Below the pieces are notes generated by a model. The model was not told where the DNA came from and ran no database searches. It worked only from the letters and a program-made list of their open reading frames with translations. From contig OU612070.1 in NCBI GenBank assembly GCA_914767715.1, forward strand, positions 79,501-143,500: DNA of 64,000 nt. Direction: 5' to 3'. The translations under genes and the position numbers were made by a program. Below are positions 20,669 through 32,432 of this stretch, in pieces. This DNA is from Membranipora membranacea. Taxonomy: Eukaryota; Bryozoa; Gymnolaemata; Cheilostomatida; Membraniporidae. The stretch's first letter is position 1; each line of letters starts with the position of its first letter.

Positions 20669-22544
20669 GTAAGAGCTCACTAGGGGGGGGAGGTCTCATC
20701 TAACTCAAATATAATATCACAAGTCACATCAATCAGACTATATGTAAACCTATATTACCTCCTTGACTTATACACTGTCATCCAAACCCTTCATTGTCTG
20801 GCTGGTTTATGCTTATCAATCGGAATCTGATTAATTTCTGTACTGTGGGAGCAGGGAGATAACAATATATTAATCAGATGTGTTTATAGTTTGGAGTTGT
20901 CACCTCTCCGAACATAACTTCAATGAGTGGACAACTATTGTTTTATACAATCATTTTTAATATTTTCACCAATGTAATATCATATGACAATGGATAAGGG
21001 TGCCATATTTCACCCAGCATGTAGCTATCACTGATATATATATATATGATGTGGCTTAGGTGATAATATCTGACCCTGAGCAAGCATATGGCCAGTTATG
21101 TATGGTCCTGTTGCTAGAACGCATTTCTCACCCTTGCTTGGTCAACAAGTAAGTTCAAGAACGTAACAAAACAACCACTTTTTAAACCTTTGTCGAGCAG
21201 CTTGCCTGTGTTTTTGAGGTTGTTACTGGGACGTCAATCAATGCATAACGTTGAAGCCGACAGATTTTTTAGGTAGACCCAGTTACTGATACAAAGTTAC
21301 GTACTGATGGAATATCTCCACAAATAGCCACACTGTGTATTTACTACTGATCCATATATTCATATCAATGGTAGATATTCATGTATTTATTGTCTCAGTT
21401 TAATAGGCCAACCAGATCATTAATGCTACAGCCGACATCTCGCTAGACATTCACAGAACAGCTTGCCTGAGCTTTAGAAGGTTGTGTCTGGGGTGTTAAT
21501 CAAAAGCTGCCAGATAACTTAAGCTAGATTTGATTGTTGATACAAACTGATACTGATTGAATTTCTTCACATAAAGTCGTACTGTAATTCACCAACCCCC
21601 CCCCCCCATATCAAAACTTGCTTTCTGTGGTGATTGTAAAAGCACATTTATAGAAACACTTTCCTTTGCCTCATTATTACTTAACACTTGTTTGTAGTGT
21701 TTACTGAGTAAGTTACCCAGTGAGAGATGAAGCTGAATGAAGTGTTAAATCATCCCTTCTTTGATAGAGTAAGCAGGGGAGATAAGTCCAATACTAGTAG
21801 TGTGTCGTCAGCCAATCAGGTGAGTACTGATGATTATTAGTCAGAGAATTCAAAAAGTGATAAGTTTCTCTCAGGAAGTATTCGCAATTAAACTTTGTAT
21901 TCCTACAATCACACTGCTAGATCTTCTGTGGCACCCTTCAGGCTAACGAGGCAGGATTAACTTAAACATTTCAGCATAATATGGCGATATCTAGAAGTTA
22001 AGATATATATACATATGCATATAATACAGCAAATTATTCGCCATTTGTCCTCATTTTTACCTCACCCTACTATCTGCTGTATGAGATTCAAACAAAACAA
22101 CAGTATGTTCTATTTATTTGTTTTTCAATTTGTCCAAAATGATCTTATAGTGACACTGTGTACTAGTTTCTCTTCAGGCTTGATGTTAATTTTACATGTT
22201 GATATATTTAGCATGAGATGACGATGGATAGCGGGCATTATACTCTGAACTCCACATCTAACTGTAGTCGTCAGTATGTAAACTCAACTACAACATCTAA
22301 TCACCTCCTCCCCAGCAGCCGCAGACATACCAGCAGATCAGCAGGAGGAGGAGTAGGAGCTCCTGTCACATACAGCTCCTCCTCATCATCTCGGCCCTCC
22401 AGTACATCCACTAGACTGGCCAGTACAAGCAGCAGAGTGAGGGCTTTTCTTGATATGTTACAGGAGAGAGAGACTTCTAACCACTCAAGCAGTTAATCAG
22501 CTCACAAATCAGATATAAATGTTCTGTGAAGGTATGAAAACCGG

Positions 22545-22690
22545 GGAGGGTTAGGGTCAGCAAAAGGTATAGCCCAGCAGAGGGTTAGGGCAAGCGTGGC
22601 GGCGCCAGTTAGAACCAGTTGAGGGTTGGGGCCAGTGAAGGGTGATGGTCAGTGAAAAGTGCAACTCAATGGAGGGTTTCAGGTTTGACT
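22545..22690. repeat. G-rich degenerate repeat in a PLK4 intron
   Basis: The phrase GAGGGTTAGGG-CAG or a close variant recurs about four times (22552, 22580, 22621, 22670) with irregular 28-50 bp spacing. It is G-rich against an AT-rich background. It resembles decayed short tandem repeats. Confidence 0.45.
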
Positions 22691-23834
22691 AGAACTAGTA
22701 CAGACACACATGATCGGCTCAGCAGTTTGATGATATTGTTATTATAAATCTTTGATTTACGTACATGAAATTCCTACATGATAAAACATGGTCATAATTA
22801 TTTATGAAAATGATGTGGATTTCTGGAGTCTCGCGTATTATATAACTAAGACCTGTTTTTGTGTTGTATATACAGATTCTCATCTCTAAGTATTGGAGAG
22901 TCTATGTTAAGCGCTCAGAGCACAAGGTTCAATCATAACCATACATCAGGAGGAAATGACATCACAGACCGCTCCGTCGCTGCTCATCACAGCGGAGTAG
23001 TGAGATCATCAGAAGGTATACACAGTGTAACGGCTACTACTAGCTACCTCAGAGCTCATCAGTCTGTATAGCTGACATGACACGACTCCACCAGGCAGCA
23101 GCTGTAGAGAATACAGCAGCTACATCTCATAGCTCTAATAATACTGGTAAGTGTCCCTTATATACGCCACAGTCATGGCTTCTTCATCTTATTATCATTT
23201 ATATACTCACAGTGATACAGTAAGGTCTCACCTAATTATTATGCTGATCTGTATGACAAGTAGAGGGCAAAAATATGGGGATGAGGTGTATTTCATTGTC
23301 ATTATCATTTTTCAAATATTGCATATTATGTTATTTTAGTGAAAACTGTGAGTTATTTTAGGATTTTATGATACCAATGAAAGTTTGAAAGTTAAAATTG
23401 ATAAGCGAGGGACATGATACATTGTGATGTAGGCAGCACTGTTTGAGCTAAAGAAAGCATTGAACGATTCTTTCAATACTTTCTGAAGTGATATATCACC
23501 CTAACAAACTACAAACCCTTCATATATGACTCCTCTGTGGATGCTGATTTGAGAGTATGACTTTTTCCCACCACCATGTTAAGCATGAGCTGTGAAATAT
23601 AAACACAAATTTCATTATTTCAGGTAAAATGTATGTGTGAAGATCCGTGTAAAAAAAAAGGTCAGTTTTTATTCTATCTTATAGCAGAATTTAACACAAT
23701 CTTTAATCGGGAGGTTTTTATGGGTAGGATGAGATCATATATATTTGAGTAATATTAGTGCTAATTTTTCCTGTGTGGATATTTAGAATAATCTACATGA
23801 AACAGAACCACTCTGCAATATGGCATGTATCGAT

Positions 23835-23860
23835 CACAGAGTATGTATCCTAACTCTGTG
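23835..23860. repeat. 26-bp palindrome made of two joined CACAGAG ends
   Basis: CACAGAGTATGTATCCTAAC followed by TCTGTG is an imperfect palindrome. Its halves match the terminal sequences of the 703-bp TIR element at 27454-28156. A similar palindrome is at 54190-54219. Confidence 0.6.
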
Positions 23861-23923
23861 ACAGCCTGAAACACCTGTTTAGTGTTATATTTGTGTTGAT
23901 TGTATTCAATAGACTAAATTGTG

Positions 23924-24026
23924 ATGGTTTCCGACAAATTGTGACTTGTGTAGGGATTGTTATAATGTCACAAAATTTGTGACATTATAACAATCCTTAC
24001 ACAAGTCATGTTTTGTCAGAAACCAT
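23924..24026. repeat. Long near-perfect hairpin in a PLK4 intron
   Basis: Arms of about 51 bp (left starting ATGGTTTCCGACAAATTGTG, right ending TTTTGTCAGAAACCAT) meet almost without a loop at CACAAAATTTGTG, with only a few mismatches. It is non-coding and fits a small MITE or an inverted duplication. Confidence 0.8.
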
Positions 24027-24946
24027 ATAGTAAAACCATATATTAAACATTTATACTTGAGACATACCGACAATTATTGTCTGTATGTCTCTAGTTTATA
24101 TGTGCTGTGTAATGTGATGATGTCACAGGTACAATGATTACAATTGTTGAGAATATTTCTTGTCACTCCTTCCATAAAGTAAACTTGCTCATGTGATATT
24201 CAGAACAGTTACTGCGGGGACATACCACCTTAATGTTTATTTTCGTAATCCTTTTTGATTGGTTCAGATTTGATGTTGTTTAGATTTAGTGCTTAGTTAA
24301 TGTTTAAGACTATTCTCAGCAAGTCTTTTTGTTTTCAGCGAGTCGTGAGAATCAGAGAAGATCAAAAGCTGTGGAGAAATCCGATAATAAGAGAGCACTG
24401 GCTCAGCTAGAACTAAAGTAAGTGTAATGTCTTATTACCCCTTACTATCCTCCCCTCCGGCAGCCCTCCCCTCAAATACTCAATTATCCCCTCCGCCTCT
24501 ATCAACTCCCTCAGTCAGCCCTCTCCTATTTCCCGATTAACTTATTATACTATTATACTTCATACTCACCGAGTATAGCGGCACTGCTGAATGAGTTGAA
24601 CTAAGTAGCTGCTGTTTGTGGCCCTTTCCCAGACTCCTTGATCTTATGTTACTTACATTTATAACTCGAATCACTCTGATTACAATTAGCTACAAAGATT
24701 TCCTGGATAAGTCCAAATCTAAGTCTGAATCGAGGAAGCCTGATATCTGTCCACCACCTCCCCCTCTACGTACTCCCGCAGAGCACAGAACATCTGGTGT
24801 ACAGAGAGGAGGCAAGGAGAGAAGTACAGATTATATCCCTCCTCCAGCTCTATTCGCTGCCTCTGGCCCCTCCTCCTCTGTCGCTGTCTCTCGTACAGAA
24901 ACTCACAGAGTCAGATCTAATTATAAACTATCCGTACATGATAAAG

Positions 24947-26555
24947 GTTAGTTATACAATATATACAACACTGAACATCACATATTATAACTACATAGTA
25001 TAACATATATATATATAATTAATCATTTTGTTGGTGTAATAGTATCCTCAGTCTTAGTTTTATTTTGAGAGTTATCTTCAATACTTTTATTACTTATAAA
25101 TGTTACTATGATTTTCATTATTATCAGTATCGTGACTAGTATATCCTAATTCTGTTGTATTATTTAGTTTCATTTTGATATTTGTTTTATTATTAGTATT
25201 ATATATTGTAACAATTAGTAACACACTTATTGCATGGTGTTATTTTTATTTATGTGGCTTTCCATGTGTCTCTTTCACACTATTATTTCTATATTTTATA
25301 ATTTTATGATAAATTTTATGATTGTGGCCAAAAAATTGATTGATTAAATTATCTATTTGAGAAATGGCAGCATTCAATTAGATTCAAATAATGATTTCTC
25401 CATCAAAGGCCTGACCTATATGGTCTACCTCCAGACTGCTGTGTAATGTGCGGGTGAGAGAGTGTACCTGTTAAAATACTTATATTAATTGAGGTGCATT
25501 AATTTCCTTGACTGATAATGAATAGAGTAGCGGTAGAAATAGATATAAGTGTTTTAAATAGTATTACCCTTATATTATATTTGTTGGGAGAGTGTTTGTG
25601 TTTTTGTTGTATTTAAACTCTCTAGCCGCTCAGAGCCTCTCAAGAGTACACTGAGTGCACTGAGTGCCCGATTGTTTATAATAAGCTCATATAGATATTA
25701 TCATCATTACATACAGCTGAATATGATGCTACATAAAAGCTGCTCTGATGAATTGATCGATAATTCTCTTGTTTATTCTCTAGGCTATTAATGGTTGTTT
25801 TACTCTAAGTTTAGTTTTGTTGGATATTTCGATTGATAAAGTTGTGATTCTGTGAGCTGTGATTATGAGATTTGATAATTTGGTGACACATTCTGAGTCA
25901 GCTTGTTAATCTCCCGCTGATATGGATACATCAGGCTCAGCAGCGCGTCAGCGTGGTTATATACCTACAACTACTACATCTAATAACTACTACTACTGCT
26001 CGGGTAGGATAAGGCCTTCATTATTATAAGTATTATATATTTATGCTCTATATTATAGGTGATACTCAATGGACATAACACACTCTAAATAATAAAAGTA
26101 TTTTTGTAATGTAAGATATGAATTAAATTATTTATTTGTCAGTTATGTTTCTTTTTCATCTGATTATAGATTTAGTTTTTCACACTATGAAATTTTTGAA
26201 TGCAAATTTTAGCAATTTACTTAGCAAAATTATTGAATGGAAAGGAATTCCAAATGTAATCTTCCGCATATTATTGACAGATGATTCAGCCATTTTAAAC
26301 AATGCAGTCTAATTTAGCTCCTTCATAGGTTTTTATCTATGGGGGGGGGGGGGGGGGGGGGTATTCGGTGTGTAAACTTACTTTACTGGGATCCATTTAC
26401 TAACATCATTTTTAGCAATTATAAAACTTATGAATTTACTCAATACTTATAATCCTGGTAGTACTTTACTGGGATTTGTCAGGTCACATTTCAACTACCA
26501 TATTTTACTCCTTAGTATGTACAAGTACACTCAGTGATAACTCCTCTTTTTATAG
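24947..26555. other. PLK4 relic intron, mostly unassigned
   Basis: An AT-rich intron. One possible lost exon lies around 25920-26005 (MDTSGSAARQRGYIPTTTTS read in one frame, followed by GGTAGG), but it has no clear acceptor. A run of 21 G residues lies at 26341-26361. Confidence 0.35.
26341..26361 (+). repeat. Homopolymer of 21 G
   Basis: An uninterrupted poly-G run in an AT-rich intron. It can form G-quadruplexes and its length is prone to sequencing error. Confidence 0.95.
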
Positions 26556-27453
26556 CCAATGGACCTGTACAAAGAGCTGAGACTGAGATGGGAGGAGGGC
26601 AAATGTCCACTCCCAAGCAGGATATAAACCAGAATGGATCTGAAACTATATCAGATCTTGTATCTCCGTTTTCTTCAGCCAGGCTTCGACCAATCAGACA
26701 GAGAACTCGCAATGCCATCGTAAGTCATCATCACTGTAGCTGATTATCTATCTTTTACACATTCAGGTTTGATCACTCATATGTCACGATCACTCACTAT
26801 TGTAGAGGTAAACTGATCAATTATCATAGTCACAGCTATAGCAGTTACATTACATATCTTCTCCATTGGAGAGTATGGTCTCATTAATCCACCCCCACTT
26901 CCACCCATTTAGGCCACTACAAAAGGGATAATGGTTTTTAGAGTTTGAATCATGCTGGATAATAAAATAAATTGACAGAGGCCCGTAAGATTTTTGGATC
27001 ACAGACACCCACCACATATCTGCTTGTGTTGAGCTGTTAGCAGGTATCCCGTGGTAATATGATATGTGAGCAGATCAGGCCTAACTTCACTGTACAGTGA
27101 GTGTTATACATTATTAGAGGCCTGGTGACCTCAGGTAATGATCACACTGATATATCAGTGACAGAATCGAGCACTTTACTATTAGGTGTCAGTAAGAGGA
27201 GGGAGAGATGATTGATGAGTGATTATCGATCAGAGCAGATGTGTGGTAAAATAAAACAACTTGAGATGCTTTTATATTTGTTCAATAAGACTCTATTCTA
27301 TCAGGAATGCTGGCTGATCGTGATTTTATTAAAACAATGGTACCCCAAGCATAGAGCTCAGGTGGTCTGTCTGCTGCTTCTTCTAGTGTTAATTATAGTT
27401 AGGCTTGTCTGGCAGCATGAGCTGTTATTTGTATAGAGCTATATTAATATTAT

Positions 27454-28156
27454 CACAGAGTAAGGATTAACAGAGGGGACACTTCAATGATTGTTATAGT
27501 GCCTGCGGTTTTTGATTAACTGGGGGAAAATTGTGCACAGCTGGATGCCGAAAACTCATTATCTCTATATGTTATAATGTCATTTTTCTTGCAGACATCT
27601 CTACCTTTGATGGACCATGATTCATTCTGTATTTATCCTAAAGACTGAATTCCAACTTTGTTAGAATGTCCAACCTTCAAGCTATACACCATATTATTTT
27701 CATTTTTTGCTAGGATACATAGGCTATGAGCTATCTGCATTTGTAAAATGAGTTTTATTATATAGATTTACGTGTGACAATTGATAAACTTCTGGTGATA
27801 AAAATTAGGAAATGTCCGTGTATTGACCCAGGCCACATGTAAATCTGTATGATATAACTCATTTTAAAAACACAGATAGCTCATAGCCTATGTATCCTAG
27901 CAAAAAATGACAATTATATGGTGTATAGCTTGAAGGTTGGACATTCTAACAAAGGTGGAATTCAGTCTTTAGGATAAATACAGAATGAATTATGGCCCAT
28001 CAAAGGTAGAGATGTCTGCAAGAAAAATGACATTATAACATATAGAGATTATGAGTTTTCGACATCCAGCTGTGCACAATTTTCCCCCAGTTAATCAAAA
28101 ACCGCAGGCACTATTACGATCATTGAAGTGTCCTCTCTGTATATCTTTACTCTGTG
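27454..28156. mobile_element. 703-bp element with terminal inverted repeats of about 300 bp and 7-bp target duplication
   Basis: The left end CACAGAGTAAGGATTAACAG is mirrored by the right end, which closes with CTTTACTCTGTG. The arms then pair with few mismatches for roughly 300 bp each (for example GGGACACTTCAATGAT against ATCATTGAAGTGTCC, and the GATGTCTGCAAGAAAAATGA blocks). ATATTAT occurs on both outer sides (27447-27453 and 28157-28163). It has no coding capacity. It inserted into the large PLK4 intron. The CACAG ends and a 7-8 bp duplication are compatible with an hAT-like origin, but that is inference. Confidence 0.82.
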
Positions 28157-28979
28157 ATATTATCACTGGTTGATGATTTAATATTAATAATAATGTTACT
28201 ATATATAAGCAGAGAGCACCTGCTCTCCCTCTGTAAGCATAGTCTCTCATCTCAGTCATCAGAGCAGTAACAAAGAGCTGCTATATGTGTGTTACACAAT
28301 AAGGTCTTCTATTGACAATGAGGTGTTTAGTAAATATACACTTGTGCAGCTGATTGACGATAAGATATTGTATTAATCTCTTCAGCCAATGAGCTCATCC
28401 TTATATACACTGTGGTTTGATTTGTTACAACTTGTTGACAAGGTACATATAACCTGCTGCCCAAAGTATCAAACTTGCTAACTTGACTTTATAACATGAC
28501 TAAAGTGCATCAGTGTATATTAAAAACACCTGTACAATAAACTCTAGAAGGTTGAAGTATTCACAGGAGGAAAAGTTTGCCATTTCATACATTCTGCAAA
28601 CAGTTTAACGCTAGGTGTCAGTGTATAGACCATCTCAGCTAGCCAATATTTAGTGCTAGCTTACATTAAGTCACCCCCTCCAGCTAACTTTTACGCCTCT
28701 TGTATCTGGTACCCGGCCATAATGCCATGGTCAAAATGCCATTGGGACAAAATGCCAGTGACATAATGCAATGGCCATAATACCATAGGTAATAACACCA
28801 CTGCACATTATGCCAATGCCAAAATACCAGTTGTACAAAACGCCAGTTGTGTCAAAATACCAGTGGATGAAACTCCGGATTGGACATAATACCATTGGGA
28901 CAACATACCATATCCCAAAATACCAATGCCATAATGCCAAAATATGTTACCAAATCAAGATCAGCCACGCTGTATATTT

Positions 28980-29103
28980 TCTTGTTAGTTATATTACAGC
29001 TGCGAGTTGTTCAGTCAGAGTAGGGGGTGCTTCAGCTGGTTACAGCCATCTCCTTCACTGCTCAAGTCTCGAAGTTTCTACGTTTGAATTTTGATGATCT
29101 CTG
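28980..29103 (+). repeat. tRNA-like module inside the left fold-back arm
   Basis: The segment GGTGCTTCAGCTGGTTACAG (A-box-like) and TACGTTTGAATTTTGATG (B-box-like) lie about 35 bp apart. The same module is in the right arm on the minus strand (about 31316-31440), where the A-box-like part is better preserved (GGTTCAGTTGGTTAGAGC). This suggests a tRNA-derived SINE was captured in the arms before the arms were duplicated. Confidence 0.5.
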
Positions 29104-29429
29104 GGGTTTGTTGGACCCCATGCGTGCGAAGGCTAGTGTGTATTGCAGAAATTGCAGCCAAATATTGTGCCGCAAACTCTGTGGGATATGGCAAATTTAT
29201 TGACTCTCTAAAGTTGACCAACTTTATGTCTTGGCTAGAAGGGTTTTGACTGGTCTTGACTGATGCTATTACTGGCGTCATGAAGGCTAGCATGATTGAA
29301 CATAGTCTAGGAAAATTCTGTTCATGAGTTCATGAGTAGGCTATGCAGTTTAGCAAAAATACAATCTTTTTCAGCGCTAAGACACTGAAAAAGTGACATC
29401 TGAGGCAAGGCCATTTCTAGAACAGTCAT

Positions 29430-31184
29430 AATGATTATCTTTGTATTGGATACTTTTTTACATCATGTTTATAGCTTTCAACATGATACCGACACATTTG
29501 GCAACATATTACAATGCCTAGTTTTTCTTTTTAATCGCAACAAGATATGTTTTCCACTTAGTGCCCACCGTACCTGCTATGCACCACTTGACCATCGGCG
29601 CCCCACCAGCCCGACTATGAGATTGCATCCTGGCCCTACCCAAATTTGTTGAACAAGGCTATACATGCCATTACTTAACAAGGACCTCTATCCTTGTTAT
29701 TGGTGTTAAGAAATTTAAATTTGTTGGATCAAGTGTTGTATTCATGTTTTAAAATCATGTTTAAAATATTTTGAATTGAGCATGATTTCAATAAAAGTTT
29801 CAAAATTTTGTATTCAAAAAGCATTTGTAATGGCATGATAATTAGTTTTTCATAATTATTAGAAATGTGACCCCTGGTCTAATTCCCTTGATGAGACGCA
29901 GAGCATTTTTGTAGAGTCGTAGCTAGCTATCACTTGCATGGCCCCAGAACTCTAATTTGTTGATCAAATCCGGATGTAAAAGCTAAAAATAATGTCAACC
30001 ATTAGATTTTGCTCAACAGCTGGACCGAATGCTTGTATCATCATCATCAGGGTTAAATTTAATTTTTTTTTTCAGGCTTTTATAATTTTCATGGACCATG
30101 GAAGTTATATTGGAGTTTCAACCTACAAATTTTGTTGTTCCCTTTTCTTCTGAAATAGAGTTCCCGAATATTAGCTTTTAATCTTATGGGTTACAAATTT
30201 TGTTTGGTGCTTCAAAAAGATTTTCTCATAGTTTATCACGGTTGGTGATACACCATTCAGTTATCAGAGCTAAATTTCTCTTCGTAATTTCAGGCTTAGT
30301 ACTAAAGATATTAGTATCATCAGCAAAAGGTATTTAATTTAGATCAGGTGATGTATTTAAAAGGTCAATATTTATATATTAAAATTAGTACTGGCCCGAG
30401 AACCGAACCCTGGGTAGCACCGATCATGACAGACAGTAAACCTGACTTCATTCATTTACCAAGACAAACTGTTTTCAATATAAAAGATATATTTCTAACA
30501 GTCGGTATGAGGGAGAAGAACATCTGAAATTTTCTGTTTACTTATCATAATGTCGTGATTTATTGTATATGTATTGTATTGAAAGATCTAAAAACAAACC
30601 CTGGTTGATTTTTCTATCATTAAAATGGTCGAAAAGTTGTTCCATTATAATATTGATTGTGTCAGTTGTACTGAGCTTCCATCTAATGCCAAATCTCTAA
30701 TTTGTGAGTGATTCTTTGCAGTCCGAATACTCTCTCATTTGCACATAGAGGAGTTTTTTTGAAACCTTCGATGTCGAGTTTAAAATTGTAATGGGTCTGT
30801 AATCAATTTCTATGGATATCTATTTAAGAAAAACCAATATTTTGCCTAGTAAAACCACATTTTGACGAAACGGCTCTGTAAATTGGCTTTCATTCCTTTG
30901 AGTAGAAAAAAAAAAGTTTGTTGATGGTGTACATGTTCGAAAGAGATGTAAAAACATAATATATCTATATCCTTACTATCATATACGTCCTGTGACTCAC
31001 AAACCCCTATAAAATGACTTTGCTGAATACGATGGACATGGCCTAGCCGTGAAAGTGTATTTTGGGTGAACAGACTTTTTTTTTCTTGTTTGTTGTGACT
31101 GTAACTTTTTATACAACTAATAAATGCAGAGTTAACCATCTCTATGTTCAATCGTTGTGGTCTTATCGATGTCATTAGTAACAT
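29430..31184 (-). pseudogene. Decayed LINE reverse transcriptase inside the fold-back element
   Basis: On the minus strand, several family signatures appear in order with stops and frameshifts between them. YRPITILNSTSKVSKKLL lies near 30800 and GLFLDLS near 30600. GATQGSVLGP (the GxPQGSxLGP block) lies near 30420. ADDTNIF (from the catalytic YADD) lies near 30320. EITKRNLALITEWC follows near 30280, and a C-terminal LEFWGHASDS...ALRLIKGI lies near 29900. This order is standard for jockey/CR1/RTE-type non-LTR reverse transcriptases. The copy is clearly dead. Which clade it belongs to cannot be decided by eye. Confidence 0.72.
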
Positions 31185-31918
31185 GAGTCAAGACTTGGCT
31201 TTCGAAAAAAGTTGGTAATAATCCAGAGTTATTGTCATTATAATTCTAGAGAATAGTTGGGAAATATTTGTTACAAGTCACTACCTCTCAGTTTGTGGAC
31301 GCCAACGAGCTCCAGAGATCATCAAAATTCAAACATAGAAACTTCCAGACTTGAACAGTGAATGAGATGGCTCTAACCAACTGAACCACCTCCTGCTCTG
31401 ACCAAGCAATTCGCAGCTGTAATATAACTAACAATGAAAATCAACAGCGTGGCTTGATCTCCTTTGGTAACATATATTGGCATTATGGCAATGGTATTTT
31501 GGGATATGGTATGTTGTCCCAAATGGTATTATGTCCAATCCAGCATTATATCCACTGGTATTATGACACAACTGGCGTTTTGTACAACTGGTATTTTTGC
31601 ATTGGTATAATGTGCAGTGGTGTTATCACCTATGGCATTATGGCCATGGCATAATGGCAATGGCATTATGTCACTGGCATTTTGTCCCAATGGCATTTTG
31701 ACAGGAATCCTTGTGTCTAATAAGTCATAAAATCAACATTATTATCAATCAATCTAAATCTATCTAATCTTCAAATTGTATCCGCAATGTCTCAGGGCCT
31801 ACTGTGAAGTTTCAATGATTGATTTGTACAAATTTCTGGATAAGCATGTAAAAAGCAAGCTGTTGTCTGTCCTGTATTAGTTCATTTTGATGGTTCAAAA
31901 CATTCTAAAAGATCTCTG

Positions 31919-32410
31919 TGTAACGGCAGGAATGCACCCTGCAGTAGGCTTTATGCAAAGCTATTAATTTGTAAGCTACGAAGCTACGCTCGTTATCATA
32001 TTTTTTATTGTTAGCGCTTAGACCCAAAATATAGGGACTTCACTCTAGAAAGTGAGTCAGAGAGACATAGATGCATCGTTGTATTCATAGATATTATTTG
32101 TTGTAATCATATATACAGAGACAATTCATACGCATACCAGATACATTTGCTGCCGAGAAATCATATGAGCCAATAGGTAATTATTAATTACGTGACATTG
32201 CTATATATTGGTGTAGAGATTACTTTTCATACATTTCCTTGATGTTATCATGATGGTATCTGATACATTATTTGATGTTAAGCATATTAATTCTATTTTT
32301 CTTTCTTTGTGTAATATGTTCACGCTATTTTCTTACAGTTTTACATCTCAACGGAATAAACCCCAATGTGTTAGTAAACTCCAAACTTCTTCGATATCTC
32401 GGCCGCTACA
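31919..32410 (+). repeat. 5' LTR of the BEL/Pao-type element
   Basis: A 492-bp repeat with TG...CA ends, matching 33740-34231 without a visible difference. It presumably carries the promoter that drives the gag ORF starting 23 bp after it. Confidence 0.93.
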
Positions 32411-32432
32411 GTAAAACTATTCCTATCACCGC

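Larger units (their letters stand above)
28730..31702. mobile_element. Fold-back element of about 3 kb with roughly 390-bp inverted arms
   Basis: The left arm (28730 to about 29115) and right arm (about 31293-31702) are inverted copies at high identity. Each arm has an outer zone of repeated AATGCCATTGGGACA-like phrases and an inner zone with a tRNA-like module. The inner zone's right-arm complement reads GGTGGTTCAGTTGGTTAGAG and later GTTTGAATTTTGATG. The interior (about 29.1-31.3 kb) is filled by a decayed LINE on the minus strand. No transposase was recognised. No clean target duplication was found. Outer-zone internal repeats are typical of Foldback-like elements. Confidence 0.78.

Noticed and set aside
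22545-22690. Interstitial telomeric repeat (TTAGGG)
   Set aside because: GAGGGTTAGGG phrases are irregularly spaced and degenerate; there is no run of consecutive TTAGGG units.
28731-28940. Trp/Phe/Gly-rich proteins (minus strand here, plus strand at 31454)
   Set aside because: Both are translations of the outer repeat zone of the fold-back arms.
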